Both the position numbers and the translations under genes were made by a program. 64,000 nt of DNA, from the NCBI RefSeq assembly GCF_001427285.1, contig NZ_LMFV01000004.1, forward strand, positions 24,683-88,682. Reading direction: 5' to 3'. The notes under the pieces are model-generated. The model ran no database searches and had not been told where the DNA came from. It saw only the letters and a program-made list of their open reading frames with translations. The DNA comes from Mesorhizobium sp. Root552 (lineage in GTDB: Bacteria > Pseudomonadota > Alphaproteobacteria > Rhizobiales > Rhizobiaceae). Shown here in pieces: positions 35,121-45,139 of the stretch. Each line of letters starts with the position of its first letter. The first letter of the stretch is position 1.

Positions 35121-36413
35121 GTGGGACAGACGATTTTCGTACCCAAAGAGGTTGACGCTGCGGAAACCCGCGTTGCCGCATCGCCCGATACGGTGAAGCG
35201 GCTTGCCGGGCTTGGCTTTAACGTAGTCGTCGAGGCTGGCGCCGGCACCTTGTCGCGCATCACCGACGACGAGTTCGCCAAGGCGGGCGCGAAGATCGGC
35301 AAGGCCGGCGATGTCGCCAAGGCGGACGTGGTGCTGAAGGTGCGCCGTCCGAACGAGGCGGAACTGAAGTCCTACAAGCAGGGTGCTGCGGTCCTGGCCA
35401 CCATGGACCCCTATGGCCATGAGGCCGCGGTAGCGGCGCTTGGCAAGGCGGGCGTGACGGCTTTCGCGATGGAGTTCATGCCGCGCATCACCCGCGCGCA
35501 GGTGATGGACGTCTTGTCCTCGCAGGCGAACCTCGCCGGCTACCAGGCCGTGATCGACGGCGCTGCCGAATATGACCGGGCGCTGCCGATGATGATGACG
35601 GCGGCGGGCACGGTTCCGGCAGCCAAGATCTTCATCATGGGCGTCGGCGTTGCCGGCCTACAGGCGATTGCCACGGCGCGCCGGCTGGGCGCAGTCGTCA
35701 CGGCGACTGACGTCAGGCCTGCCGTGAAGGAGCAGGTGCAGTCGCTCGGCGCAAAATTCCTCGCCGTCGAGGACGAGGAGTTCAAGGCGGCGGAGACTGC
35801 CGGCGGCTACGCCAAGGAAATGTCGAAGGAATACCAGGCGAAGCAAGCGGCGCTTACGGCCGAGCACATCGCCAAGCAGGACATCGTCATCACCACGGCG
35901 CTGATCCCCGGACGCCCGGCCCCGAAGCTGGTCTCCGCTGCAATGGTCGCCTCGATGAAGCCTGGTTCGGTGATCGTCGATCTGGCCGTCGAGCGCGGCG
36001 GCAATGTCGAGGGCGCTGTGCCGGGCAAGGTGGCGACTACCGCCAACGGCGTGAAGATCGTCGGCCATCTCAACGTGCCGGGACGCGTCGCGGCTTCGGC
36101 CTCGCTGCTCTATGCCAAGAACCTGTTCGCCTTCCTCGAGACGATGATCGACAAGGAAACGAAGTCGCTGAAGATCAATCGCGATGACGAGCTGGCCAAG
36201 GCGACGATGCTGACCGATGGCGGCAAGGTGGTGCATCCGGCATTTGCAGGCAAGGAGCCGGCAGCCCCTACCGCAGCAGCCAAACCGGCCAAGGCGGAAG
36301 CGGCCAAGAAACCGGCCGCGCCGAAGGCGGCTGCTGAAAAGAAGCCCGCCGCCAAGTCTCCGGCCAAACCCAAGACCAAGACCTCGCCTAAGACCACTGG
36401 GGGGACTGCGTGA
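35121..36413 (+). CDS. pntAA: NAD(P) transhydrogenase subunit alpha, part 1
   Basis: A 430-residue protein, GTG start with AAAGGA upstream. The alanine-dehydrogenase-like NAD-binding domain (residues 5-375) shows [35 protein letters not shown] and [26 protein letters not shown]. It binds NAD(H) for proton-driven NADPH formation at the inner membrane. Residues about 378-430 are a low-complexity Ala/Lys/Pro tail ([20 protein letters not shown]...) unlike the rest. The stop codon overlaps the pntAB start (TGATG). Confidence 0.95.
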   Translation: MGQTIFVPKEVDAAETRVAASPDTVKRLAGLGFNVVVEAGAGTLSRITDDEFAKAGAKIGKAGDVAKADVVLKVRRPNEAELKSYKQGAAVLATMDPYGHEAAVAALGKAGVTAFAMEFMPRITRAQVMDVLSSQANLAGYQAVIDGAAEYDRALPMMMTAAGTVPAAKIFIMGVGVAGLQAIATARRLGAVVTATDVRPAVKEQVQSLGAKFLAVEDEEFKAAETAGGYAKEMSKEYQAKQAALTAEHIAKQDIVITTALIPGRPAPKLVSAAMVASMKPGSVIVDLAVERGGNVEGAVPGKVATTANGVKIVGHLNVPGRVAASASLLYAKNLFAFLETMIDKETKSLKINRDDELAKATMLTDGGKVVHPAFAGKEPAAPTAAAKPAKAEAAKKPAAPKAAAEKKPAAKSPAKPKTKTSPKTTGGTA

Positions 36414-36835
36414 TGGAAAGCTTGCAAAAAGCGCTCAACCAACTCGACCAGGCGACGGCCGCCGTGCGCATGGCGGTGCAGGACCTTGCCAACGCGCCGG
36501 GTGCAGCCGACGCGGCAGACGGTGCCGCGCATGCCCTGTCGGGCGGCGCGATCGACCCCTTCGTGTTCCGCTTCGCCATCTTCGTACTGGCGATCTTCGT
36601 CGGCTACTACGTGGTGTGGTCGGTGACCCCGGCGCTGCACACCCCGCTGATGGCCGTTACCAACGCCATCTCATCGGTGATCGTGGTGGGCGCTCTGCTC
36701 GCGGTCGGCATATCGGCTTCGGGCCTTGCCACCGGCTTCGGCTTCATCGCGCTGGTCTTGGCCTCGGTCAACATCTTCGGCGGCTTCCTGGTCACCCAGC
36801 GCATGCTCGCCATGTACAAGAAGAAGGAAAAGTGA
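36413..36835 (+). CDS. pntAB: NAD(P) transhydrogenase subunit alpha, part 2
   Basis: A 140-residue membrane subunit with four hydrophobic helices in residues 45-133 ([45 protein letters not shown]). It supplies helices of the proton channel with PntB. ATG at 36413 lies in the TGATG overlap; a GTG one codon earlier is possible. Confidence 0.94.
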   Translation: MESLQKALNQLDQATAAVRMAVQDLANAPGAADAADGAAHALSGGAIDPFVFRFAIFVLAIFVGYYVVWSVTPALHTPLMAVTNAISSVIVVGALLAVGISASGLATGFGFIALVLASVNIFGGFLVTQRMLAMYKKKEK

Positions 36836-36836
36836 C

Positions 36837-38237
36837 GTGTCAGTGAACCTCGCTTCCTTCCTCTATCTCGTCTCCGGCATCCTGTTCATCCTAGCGCTGC
36901 GCGGCCTGTCGCATCCGACCACCAGCCGCCAGGGCAATACCTACGGCATGATCGGCATGGCGATCGCCATCGTCACCACGCTGGCGCTGGCGCTGCCATC
37001 GGCCGGCGGGCTTGGCCTGATCGTCATTGGCCTCGCCATCGGCGGCGGCGTCGGTGCGGTTACCGCGCGCCGCATCGCCATGACCTCGATGCCGCAACTG
37101 GTTGCCGCCTTCCACTCCCTCGTCGGCCTCGCCGCCGTGATGGTGGCGGCTGCCGCGATCTATGCTCCCGAGAGCTTCGGCATCGGCACGGTGGGCGACA
37201 TCCACGGCCAGGCACTGGTCGAGATGAGCCTTGGCGTCGCCATCGGCGCCATCACCTTCACCGGTTCGATCATCGCCTTCCTCAAGCTCGACGGGCGCAT
37301 GTCCGGCAAGCCGATCATGCTGCCGGCGCGCCATCTGGTAAATATCGGACTGGGCGTGGCGCTGGTGGTGCTGATCATCCTGCTCGTCACCACCCAGAGC
37401 TACACGGTGTTCTGGCTGATCGTGGCGCTGTCGCTTCTGCTCGGCGTGCTGCTGATCATCCCGATCGGCGGCGCGGACATGCCGGTCGTCATCTCGATGC
37501 TGAACTCCTATTCGGGCTGGGCAGCGGCGGCACTCGGCTTCACGCTCGGCAATCTCGCGCTGATCATCACCGGCGCGCTGGTCGGCTCGTCGGGCGCGAT
37601 CCTGTCCTACATCATGTGCAAGGGCATGAACCGCTCCTTCATCTCCGTCATCCTCGGCGGCTTCGGCGGCGAGACGGCAAGCGCTGCCGGCGACGACGGC
37701 ATCGAGCGCACCGTCAAGCAGGGCTCGGCAGACGATGCCGCCTACCTGATGATGAATGCGCAAAAGGTCATCATCGTGCCCGGCTACGGCATGGCGGTGG
37801 CGCAGGCCCAGCATGCGCTGCGCGAGATGGCCGACAAGCTGAAGGCCAACGGCGTCGAAGTGAAGTACGCGATCCATCCGGTCGCCGGCCGCATGCCCGG
37901 CCACATGAACGTGCTGCTGGCCGAAGCCAACGTGCCCTATGACGAGGTGTTCGAACTGGAGGATATCAACTCCGAGTTCGCGCAGGCCGATGTCGCCTAT
38001 GTCATCGGGGCCAACGACGTCACCAACCCGTCGGCGCGCGATGACAAGTCCTCGCCGATCTTCGGCATGCCGATCCTCGACGTCGACAAGGCCCGCACCT
38101 GCCTGTTCGTCAAGCGCTCGCTCGGCTCCGGCTATGCCGGCATCGACAACACGCTGTTCTACAAGGACGGCACCATGATGCTCCTCGGCGACGCAAAGAA
38201 GATGACCGAGGAAATCGTCAAGGCAATGGATCACTAG
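36837..38237 (+). CDS. pntB: NAD(P) transhydrogenase subunit beta
   Basis: A 466-residue subunit. Nine or so helices are followed by the NADP-binding domain (from about residue 290), with VIIVPGYGMAVAQAQHALREMAD, HPVAGRMPGHMNVLLAEA and VIGANDVTNPSARDDKSSPIFGMPILDV. GTG start at 36837 behind AAGGA, 1 bp after the pntAB stop codon; a second GTG at 36843 is the alternative. It closes the pntAA-pntAB-pntB operon. Confidence 0.96.
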   Translation: MSVNLASFLYLVSGILFILALRGLSHPTTSRQGNTYGMIGMAIAIVTTLALALPSAGGLGLIVIGLAIGGGVGAVTARRIAMTSMPQLVAAFHSLVGLAAVMVAAAAIYAPESFGIGTVGDIHGQALVEMSLGVAIGAITFTGSIIAFLKLDGRMSGKPIMLPARHLVNIGLGVALVVLIILLVTTQSYTVFWLIVALSLLLGVLLIIPIGGADMPVVISMLNSYSGWAAAALGFTLGNLALIITGALVGSSGAILSYIMCKGMNRSFISVILGGFGGETASAAGDDGIERTVKQGSADDAAYLMMNAQKVIIVPGYGMAVAQAQHALREMADKLKANGVEVKYAIHPVAGRMPGHMNVLLAEANVPYDEVFELEDINSEFAQADVAYVIGANDVTNPSARDDKSSPIFGMPILDVDKARTCLFVKRSLGSGYAGIDNTLFYKDGTMMLLGDAKKMTEEIVKAMDH

Positions 38238-38251
38238 ATATTCAGGTGAGG

Positions 38252-38274
38252 GCGGGCTGCAAACGGTGGCCCGC
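38252..38274 (+). terminator. Possible terminator behind pntB
   Basis: GCGGGC (38252-38257) pairs with GCCCGC (38269-38274), 11-nt loop, 14 bp after the stop codon, no U-run. A 12-bp palindrome GAATGTACATTC follows at 38298-38309. Confidence 0.4.
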
Positions 38275-38373
38275 TGCGCTTCCGGTGCTCACGTACCGAA
38301 TGTACATTCCGCGCCGGTTCTCGCCGACCCCGTTTTCGCTCCGCCCCGACCTGAAACCTCAGTATGCGCTTTC

Positions 38374-39429
38374 CTATCGCGACGATGAATCTGGAACTGG
38401 CGTCCAGATAACGTCCTCGATGCGGTTGGCACCTGCGGCGAGCATCACCAGCCGGTCAAACCCGAGCGCGATGCCACAGGCATCGGGCATGATGGCAAGA
38501 GCGGACAGGAAGTCCTCGTCAATCGGGTAGCGCTCGCCATAGATGCGCTCCTTCTCGTCCATGTCGGCTTCGAAGCGCTTGCGCTGCTCGACCGGATCGG
38601 TGAGTTCGCCAAAGCCGTTGGCAAGCTCGACGCCGCAGCAATAAAGCTCGAAACGCTCGGCCACGCGCGGATCGTGCGGTGCGGGGCGCGCAAGGGCTGC
38701 CTCGACGATCGGGTATTCGCAAAGCACGGTGGCCCTGCCCTGCCCTAGCTGCGGCTCGATCAGCTCTACCATGACGCGGCTGTAGAGATCCGACCAGCTA
38801 TCGTCGGGCGCGGTGCGCAGGCTGGCGCTGACAAGCGCGGCATGCAGGCCGTCGCGGTCCGTCGAGCCGTCCGGGGCAACCGTCGAAAGCAGATCGATGC
38901 CGGCGTGGCGCGTGAAGGCTTCCGCGACCGTGAGGCGTTCGGGCTCAGCGTAAGGATCGGCTTCGCGGTTCCTGAATACGAAGCGCCGGGTGCCGGCCTT
39001 GTCGGCGGCGAGCGAAAGCAGCGCGGCGCAGTCTTGCATCAGCTTTTGGTATGTTTCGCCAACGCGGTACCATTCCAGCATGGTGAATTCGGGGTGGTGA
39101 AGGGCGCTGCGCTCGCGGTTGCGCCAGACCGGACCGAAGCTGAAGATGCGCTTTTCGCCTGCCGCCAGCAATTTCTTGCAGGCGAACTCCGGCGAGGTAT
39201 GCAGGTAAAGCGGCTGCGTGGTGCCATCCGAGCGGATTTCGGCGGTGGCGAAAGCCGACAGATGGGTTTCGTTGCCGGGGGATATCTGGAGGGCGGCAGC
39301 ATCGACCTCGATGAAATCTTCGTCGGCGAGGAAATCGCGGATTGCCGCGGCGATCCTGTTGCGCAGCAAGAGGCGTGGACGGCGGTCGGCATGGACATGC
39401 GGCGTCCACCAGGGAGAAGCTTCGATCAT
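38374..39429 (-). CDS. epmA: EF-P lysine lysyltransferase EpmA (PoxA/GenX)
   Basis: A 351-residue class II lysyl-tRNA-synthetase paralogue without the N-terminal anticodon-binding domain. Motif 2 FGPVWRNRERSALHHPEFTMLEWY and motif 3 GIALGFDRLVML are clear. It adds beta-lysine to the conserved lysine of EF-P. It is divergent from efp, its substrate, across 117 bp. The start at 39429 fits the family (MIEASPWWTPHVHADRRPRLLLRNRI). Confidence 0.95.
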   Translation of the reverse strand: MIEASPWWTPHVHADRRPRLLLRNRIAAAIRDFLADEDFIEVDAAALQISPGNETHLSAFATAEIRSDGTTQPLYLHTSPEFACKKLLAAGEKRIFSFGPVWRNRERSALHHPEFTMLEWYRVGETYQKLMQDCAALLSLAADKAGTRRFVFRNREADPYAEPERLTVAEAFTRHAGIDLLSTVAPDGSTDRDGLHAALVSASLRTAPDDSWSDLYSRVMVELIEPQLGQGRATVLCEYPIVEAALARPAPHDPRVAERFELYCCGVELANGFGELTDPVEQRKRFEADMDEKERIYGERYPIDEDFLSALAIMPDACGIALGFDRLVMLAAGANRIEDVIWTPVPDSSSR

Positions 39430-39546
39430 GATTGTGCGGGCAAGCGGCGACGGGGTGGCTGGCGATTGGCGCGCGGATAGGGTAAAGCGCGCACGATGGC
39501 TGCGACAGCCGAATGGCCGCAACGCAAAATTTCAGGAAGAACGCTT

Positions 39547-40113
39547 GTGAAGGTAATTGCCAGTTCCCTCCGTAAAGGAAATGTCGTCGACAAGGACGGC
39601 AAGCTCTATGTGATCCTCTTTGCCGAGAATATCCATCCTGGCAAGGGCACGCCGGTCACCCAACTCGACATGCGCCGCATTTCCGATGGCGTGAAGGTTT
39701 CCGAACGCTATCGCACGACCGAGCAGGTCGAGCGCGCCCATGTCGAGGATCGCGAGCATACGTTCCTCTATAGCGATGGCGAAGGCTTCCACTTCATGAA
39801 CCCGGAGACCTACGACCAGATCGCGGTGGCAGAGGACGTCATCGGCGACCAGGCGCCGTACCTGCAGGAAGGCATGGCGGTGACGCTGTCGGTGCATGAA
39901 GGCGTTGGCATTGCAATCGAACTGCCGCAGCGCGCCGTTTACGAAGTGGTCGAGACCGAGCCGACGACCAAGGGCCAGACCGCTTCATCCTCCTACAAGC
40001 CGGCTATCCTTTCGAACGGCGTCAAGACGACCGTTCCGCCGCACATCGCCGTTGGCACGCGCATCGTCGTCATGACAGCAGACGGCGCTTACGTGGAACG
40101 CGCCAAGGACTAA
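39547..40113 (+). CDS. efp: Translation elongation factor P
   Basis: A 188-residue protein of exact family length from a GTG start at 39547. Domain I carries the modification loop HPGKGTP with Lys33 at the tip (Lys34 in E. coli), in line with lysylation by EpmA. It relieves ribosome stalling at polyproline stretches. An in-frame ATG 51 bp upstream would add a non-conserved extension. EpmB, which makes beta-lysine, is not in this window. Confidence 0.97.
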   Translation: MKVIASSLRKGNVVDKDGKLYVILFAENIHPGKGTPVTQLDMRRISDGVKVSERYRTTEQVERAHVEDREHTFLYSDGEGFHFMNPETYDQIAVAEDVIGDQAPYLQEGMAVTLSVHEGVGIAIELPQRAVYEVVETEPTTKGQTASSSYKPAILSNGVKTTVPPHIAVGTRIVVMTADGAYVERAKD

Positions 40114-40286
40114 CGCCGTGGCCGGGCCGGAAGTCGGGATCGATTTCCGGACTGTATTATGCGTACATTCTAAATTAACAACAGCTCGGATAGCTGAGAG
40201 AATCGCGACGCTGCTGAAGCGCCGGCGGTTTCAGGCATCCGGAGTTTTGTCATGCCTGTACGCAACAAGCCAACCAAGGAAAAACA

Positions 40287-41054
40287 GTGAAACTCTCCAC
40301 CATCATCGCGCTAGGTTTCATTCTCGCAAGCACAGCAGCGCGAGCCGAGGACCCACCGCTGAAGATGGGCGTCGAGGGAGCCTATCCACCCTTCAACGCG
40401 GTAGATGCAGCCGGCAAGGTCGAGGGCTTCGATGTCGATATCGGCGAGGCGATCTGCAATCGGCTCAACCGCACCTGCGAATGGGTGGTGGTGCAGTGGG
40501 ACGGGCTGATCCCGGCGCTGCAGGCTGAGAAAATCGACGTGCTGATGTCTTCCATGACAATCACCGAAGAACGCAAGCAACAGGTGCTGTTTTCCAAGCC
40601 CTATTATTTTTCCTACGGCATGATGATTGCCAACAAGGGAAGCGGACTGGGTTTTTCCAGCGACGGCTTGAAGGGCCATGATGTCGGCGTCCAGGCTGCC
40701 ACCACGCACGAACACTGGCTGCGCGACAAGTTCGGCGATGCGATCAAGCTGCACGGCTATCCGTCGAGCGACGAGATGTTCCTCGACTTCCAGAACGGAC
40801 GGCTGGACGCGGTGTTCGCGGAAGCGCCAGCCATGGTGCCGTGGATGGAAGCGAATGGCGGCGTCGCGGCCTATGAGCAGATCGGTCCCAACATTACCGA
40901 CGCAGCCCTTGGCACCGAGATCGGCATCGCCGTTCGCAAGGACGACACGGAACTGGCAGGCGACATCAACGCTGCCCTCGACGAAATCATTGCGGACGGC
41001 ACGTTCAAGACGGCCGCCAAGAAATATTTCAGCTTCGAACTCAGGCCGCAGTAA
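40287..41054 (+). CDS. Periplasmic amino-acid-binding protein (Lys/Arg/ornithine/His type)
   Basis: A 255-residue solute-binding protein. GTG start at 40287 with AAGGA six bases upstream. Signal peptide about residues 1-20 (IIALGFILASTAARA). Cluster-3 features: LKMGVEGAYPPFNAVDAAGKVEGFDVDIGEAICNRLNRTCEWV, DVLMSSMTITEERKQQVLFSKPYY. It has no adjacent permease or ATPase, so it is an orphan that would share another system's membrane components. Polyamine-related genes follow downstream. Confidence 0.9.
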   Translation: MKLSTIIALGFILASTAARAEDPPLKMGVEGAYPPFNAVDAAGKVEGFDVDIGEAICNRLNRTCEWVVVQWDGLIPALQAEKIDVLMSSMTITEERKQQVLFSKPYYFSYGMMIANKGSGLGFSSDGLKGHDVGVQAATTHEHWLRDKFGDAIKLHGYPSSDEMFLDFQNGRLDAVFAEAPAMVPWMEANGGVAAYEQIGPNITDAALGTEIGIAVRKDDTELAGDINAALDEIIADGTFKTAAKKYFSFELRPQ

Positions 41055-41062
41055 GCCGGCCT

Positions 41063-42091
41063 CTACCCCTCGAAGCCGGTCAGCACGCCAACCGCATTGA
41101 CGCCGATTTCCTCGACCGCATAGCCGCCTTCCATGACAAACAGGGTCGGCAGGCCGAGTTTGGCGATGCGAGCACCAATCCTGGGGTAGTCGGCGCTTTT
41201 CAGCTTGAACTGGCTGATCGGGTCCTTCTCGAAGGTATCGACGCCAAGCGAGACGACGACAACATCGGGCGCATAGTCCGCAAGCCTTTTGCACGCGTCC
41301 TCAAGGTTTGCATTCCATGCGTCCCAATCGGTGCCGAAGGGCATCGGGTAATTCAGGTTGAACCCCTCGCCCGGCCCTTCGCCGCGTTCGTCGGCATGGC
41401 CAAGAAAATACGGATACTCGACCATCGGGTCGCCATGCAGATTCAGCACCTGAACGTCGTTGCGGCTATAGAATATCTCCTGCGTGCCGTTGCCGTGGTG
41501 GTAGTCGACATCGAGGATCGAGACACGCCCGGCACCCTGGTCGCAGAACCATTGGGCTGCGACGGCAGCATTGTTGATGTAGCAATAGCCGCCCATGAAG
41601 CCTGCCCCGGCGTGGTGGCCGGGCGGACGGCAGAGCGCGAAGGCTGCACGTTCGCCGCCCTTGACGACAGCGGCTGCCGTCAAGGCCACGTCATAGGATG
41701 ACTTGATCGCATCCCATGTGCCTTTGACGAACGGTGCGCCGCCGTCGAACGAATAGAAGCCGAGCTGGGCGTCGATGGATTTCGGCAAAACGTCGCCGCG
41801 CAGGCCGCGTGTCGGCCAAGTGAACGGGATGGCCGAACCTTCGCGACCCGCCGCCTGCCATTGCGGCCAAACCGTCGGCAGGAAGTCGATGTAGTCGGCC
41901 CTGTGCACCCGCTTGGCGGCGGCAAGATCGTGAACCTCAGGCGGCAGGATCGGTCCGAGCTTTTCGCTCTCCACCCTCGCCCGGATGAACTCGGCGCGTG
42001 ACGGCTTTTCAAAACCGGGCACGATCGCACCGGAAATCAGTTCCATCGTGCCGGCATGACCGGCGTGGAGCGGCGAAAAAACGGTCTTCAT
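41063..42091 (-). CDS. Acetylpolyamine amidohydrolase / class II histone-deacetylase-like enzyme
   Basis: A 342-residue zinc hydrolase of the arginase/deacetylase fold. Motifs: CRPPGHHAG (catalytic His-His), ILDVDYHHGNGTQEIFY (zinc Asp and His), VVSLGVDTFEKDP (zinc Asp) and the C-terminal EGGYAVEEIG. Bacterial relatives remove acetyl groups from acetylputrescine and other acetylpolyamines. It lies between an amino-acid-binding protein and a putrescine-type importer, supporting that substrate. It converges with the gene on the left (8-bp gap). Confidence 0.88.
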   Translation of the reverse strand: MKTVFSPLHAGHAGTMELISGAIVPGFEKPSRAEFIRARVESEKLGPILPPEVHDLAAAKRVHRADYIDFLPTVWPQWQAAGREGSAIPFTWPTRGLRGDVLPKSIDAQLGFYSFDGGAPFVKGTWDAIKSSYDVALTAAAVVKGGERAAFALCRPPGHHAGAGFMGGYCYINNAAVAAQWFCDQGAGRVSILDVDYHHGNGTQEIFYSRNDVQVLNLHGDPMVEYPYFLGHADERGEGPGEGFNLNYPMPFGTDWDAWNANLEDACKRLADYAPDVVVVSLGVDTFEKDPISQFKLKSADYPRIGARIAKLGLPTLFVMEGGYAVEEIGVNAVGVLTGFEG

Positions 42092-42234
42092 GAATCCCTT
42101 CCGGTGTTGGCCAAATCTCAGCCTAGCCGAGCCATTCGCTCCTTAACAAGCGCTGTGCCAAGCGGCCACCGCTTGCTGGCATGGCCACCGGTCGTCTAGC
42201 CTGCCCTCATCGTCAACCATGCCACAGGCATTTC

Positions 42235-43902
42235 ATGGCTTTGACCGCAGACCTGATCGTGACCAATGCGCGCGTGCTGACCATGGATGAGGACCATCCT
42301 TCGGCCGAGGCTGTCGCGATCCGGGACGGCTCGATCCTCGCCGTCGGTACGCGTGCCGGCATCGATGCGCTGCGCGGGCCTGCGACCAAGGTGATCGATG
42401 CGCGTGGCGGTTCGGTCATTCCGGGCTTTGTCGAAGCCCATATGCACCTGTTCTCCGGGGCTGCCGAACTGGCGCACCTGCAACTCTCCGGCATTGCCGG
42501 CTTCGAGGCGCTGCAAGCGGCGATCCGCGCCTATGCGCCAACCCGGCCGGAGGCAACGATGCTCGTCGGGCAAGGCGTGGATTACACCGTGCTCGGCAGC
42601 GAGCGGGTAACCCGGCATCATCTGGACGCCATCTTGCCCGATCGCGCCTTCTGCATGGCGGCGCCCGACCACCACACGATGTGGGCCAACACCAAGGCGC
42701 TGGAAATGGCCGGCGTGCTGCATGGCCGGGTTCTTGGCCCCGGCAATGAAATCGTCATGGGCGTAGACGGGCTGGCAACGGGCGAGTTGCGCGAAGGCGA
42801 GGCGTTCGGCCCGGTCCTCGACCTTGCCGGGGAAAGCCGCGTGCGGCTTGGCCTTGCCACCGGCGGCGAACCCAACCCGACACCGACGGCAGCGGAAAGG
42901 AAGGCGGACCGCAACATCATGCGGCGCGGACTTGCCTGGTGCGCACGCCACGGCATCACCTCGATCCAGAATATGGATGGCAATCTCTACCAGCTTGAAT
43001 TGCTAGCCGAGATCGAGGCAGAGGACGGCGGCCTGCCATGCCGGGTGCAGGTGCCTTTCCACTTCAAGAACTTCATGACGCTGGACATGCTCGACAAGGC
43101 ATCGATGATGGCCGAGCGCTATAGAGGCGAATGGCTTTCATCGGGCATGGTGAAGGTGTTTTACGACGGCGTGCTCGATTCCTGGACGGCGGCGATGATC
43201 GAGCCCTATGCCGATCGTACGGACTGGGTAGGCGAGCCACTGTTTACCCCGCAGCAATTCAAGGAGCTTGCGGTCGAGATCGACAGGCGCGGCTTGCAGA
43301 TCGCGGTCCATTCGATCGGCGACGGCGCGGTCCGGGCGGTTCTCGACGGCTACGAGGCGGCGCAGAAGGCAAACGGGCAGCGTGACAGCCGCCATCGGGT
43401 CGAGCATATCGAGGTCATCGCCGCATCCGACGTGCCGCGCTTCGCCGAACTTGGCGTGATCGCCTCGATGCAGCCGCCGCATCCACCCGGCGCGATGGGA
43501 TTTCCGCTGGAGCCGACGATTTCGCGCATCGGCCCGGCCCGCTGGCCGCTCAGCTATGCGTGGCGCACGCTGAAGAATGCCGGTGCGCATGTCGTTTTCG
43601 CATCGGATTGGCCGGTATCGCCGATCGATCCGATCCTTGGGATGCAGGCTGCAATCTTGCGAAAGCCTTGGGCGAAGGGCGATCCGGACCAGAGCTTTTC
43701 ACTGAAAGAAACACTGGCCGGCTACACGGTCGAAGGCGCCTACGCCGGTTTTCTGGAACATCGCAAAGGCAAGTTGAAACCGGGCTATATGGCAGATCTG
43801 GCAATGCTTTCCGATAACATCGAAACGGTTGAGCCTGAAAGGCTGCACTATGTAAGGGTCGTCACCACGATCTGCGGCGGCAAGGTCACATATCAGGCAT
43901 GA
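42235..43902 (+). CDS. Amidohydrolase family 3 protein (YtcJ-like)
   Basis: A 555-residue metal-dependent hydrolase starting MALTADLIVTNARVLTMDEDHPSAEAVAIRDG. Metal ligands HMH appear in PGFVEAHMHLFSG; later HSIGDGAVRAVLDGYE and RVEHIEV and the C-terminal FASDWPVSPIDP complete the fold. Members act on amide or similar bonds; the substrate is unknown. It is divergent from the deacetylase gene and 68 bp before the Pot-like importer, which may place it in the same pathway. Confidence 0.88.
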   Translation: MALTADLIVTNARVLTMDEDHPSAEAVAIRDGSILAVGTRAGIDALRGPATKVIDARGGSVIPGFVEAHMHLFSGAAELAHLQLSGIAGFEALQAAIRAYAPTRPEATMLVGQGVDYTVLGSERVTRHHLDAILPDRAFCMAAPDHHTMWANTKALEMAGVLHGRVLGPGNEIVMGVDGLATGELREGEAFGPVLDLAGESRVRLGLATGGEPNPTPTAAERKADRNIMRRGLAWCARHGITSIQNMDGNLYQLELLAEIEAEDGGLPCRVQVPFHFKNFMTLDMLDKASMMAERYRGEWLSSGMVKVFYDGVLDSWTAAMIEPYADRTDWVGEPLFTPQQFKELAVEIDRRGLQIAVHSIGDGAVRAVLDGYEAAQKANGQRDSRHRVEHIEVIAASDVPRFAELGVIASMQPPHPPGAMGFPLEPTISRIGPARWPLSYAWRTLKNAGAHVVFASDWPVSPIDPILGMQAAILRKPWAKGDPDQSFSLKETLAGYTVEGAYAGFLEHRKGKLKPGYMADLAMLSDNIETVEPERLHYVRVVTTICGGKVTYQA

Positions 43903-43970
43903 CGCCGGCGCCGGCAGCAGACGGTTTTTGAATCAAGGTTCAACTGTGCTGTTGCCAAGCCTGTTTTCAT

Positions 43971-45137
43971 GTGGTGACAATTGGAACCGGAACGGGAGCC
44001 GCCGAAAAGAGCGGCCCCACAACAATGGGGTGCTGCGTGCCGGAAACGCCGGGTAAGAACGCGATTGAAGTTCGCGAAGTTCGCAAAGTCTTCGGCGCCG
44101 GGGAAGCGCAAGTGGTGGCGCTTGAAACGGTCTCCGTCTCAATCCGGGAGAATGAGTTCTTCACGCTTTTAGGCCCTTCGGGCTGCGGGAAGACGACGCT
44201 GTTGCGCCTGATCGCCGGGTTCGATTTCCCCACCGCCGGCCAGATAATGCTCTATGGCGAGGACATCGCGCCATTGCCGCCGTTCAAGCGGCCGGTGAAC
44301 ACCGTGTTCCAGAGCTACGCGCTGTTCCCACATATGAGCGTGGCGCAGAACATCGGCTTTGGCCTCGAAATGCTCGGCAAGCCGAAGAGCGAGATCAAGG
44401 CGCGCGTGGCCGAGATGTTGAAGCTGGTGCGCATGGAAGCGCTCGCCAACCGGCGCACAAGCCAGATTTCGGGCGGCCAGCAGCAGCGCGTCGCGCTGGC
44501 GCGTGCCCTTGCCCCGCAGCCGAAGGTGCTGCTGCTGGACGAGCCTTTGTCGGCGCTCGACTACAAGCTGCGCAAGGAAATGCAGATCGAATTGAAGCGA
44601 CTGCAGAGCGAGACCGGCATCACCTTCATTTTCGTCACGCACGACCAGGAAGAGGCGTTGACGATGTCCGACCGCATCGCGGTCATGTCCTCGGGAAAGA
44701 TCCTGCAGGTCGGCACGCCGCACGACATCTATGACAGGCCAGCGGAACGCTTCGTCGCCGACTTCATTGGGGAGACCAATTTCCTCAAGGCTGAAGTGGT
44801 CGGCCAGACCAACGGGCGGGCAACGGTGAAGTTGTCGTCCGGCGTCGAAATCCCGGCCTCCCTGCCTGCCGGATTCTCGCCCGCCGGCAAGGTCACCATC
44901 GTCATCCGGCCCGAGCACGCGCATCTTGCCGGAGCCAATGACAAGGCTTCGCTTTCCGGCGTGGTCGAAAACGTCGTCTATCTCGGCACGGACACGCATT
45001 TCCACCTCAGGCTGGATGACGGCGATGCCTTCATCGTGCGCCAGCAGAACAGCCGTGGCGGTGGCGATCTGGTGGCGCAAGGCAGCCGCGCCGGCATCCT
45101 GATCGGCTCCGACGCCGCACAAGTGCTGAAAGACTGA
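43971..45137 (+). CDS. Putrescine/spermidine-type ABC importer, ATP-binding subunit
   Basis: A 388-residue ATPase (PotG/PotA type): Walker [11 protein letters not shown]-loop [10 protein letters not shown], signature SGGQQQRV, Walker [13 protein letters not shown]-loop [13 protein letters not shown], then a C-terminal TOBE domain (about residues 300-385). The start is uncertain: GTG at 43971 or ATG at 44025 (MGCCVPET), neither with a clear ribosome site. First gene of a four-gene importer operon. Confidence 0.92.
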   Translation: MVTIGTGTGAAEKSGPTTMGCCVPETPGKNAIEVREVRKVFGAGEAQVVALETVSVSIRENEFFTLLGPSGCGKTTLLRLIAGFDFPTAGQIMLYGEDIAPLPPFKRPVNTVFQSYALFPHMSVAQNIGFGLEMLGKPKSEIKARVAEMLKLVRMEALANRRTSQISGGQQQRVALARALAPQPKVLLLDEPLSALDYKLRKEMQIELKRLQSETGITFIFVTHDQEEALTMSDRIAVMSSGKILQVGTPHDIYDRPAERFVADFIGETNFLKAEVVGQTNGRATVKLSSGVEIPASLPAGFSPAGKVTIVIRPEHAHLAGANDKASLSGVVENVVYLGTDTHFHLRLDDGDAFIVRQQNSRGGGDLVAQGSRAGILIGSDAAQVLKD

Positions 45138-45139
45138 CG

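Noticed and set aside
36891..38234. 447-codon minus-strand open frame opposite pntB
   Set aside because: His/Asp/Arg-rich shadow of a conserved subunit.
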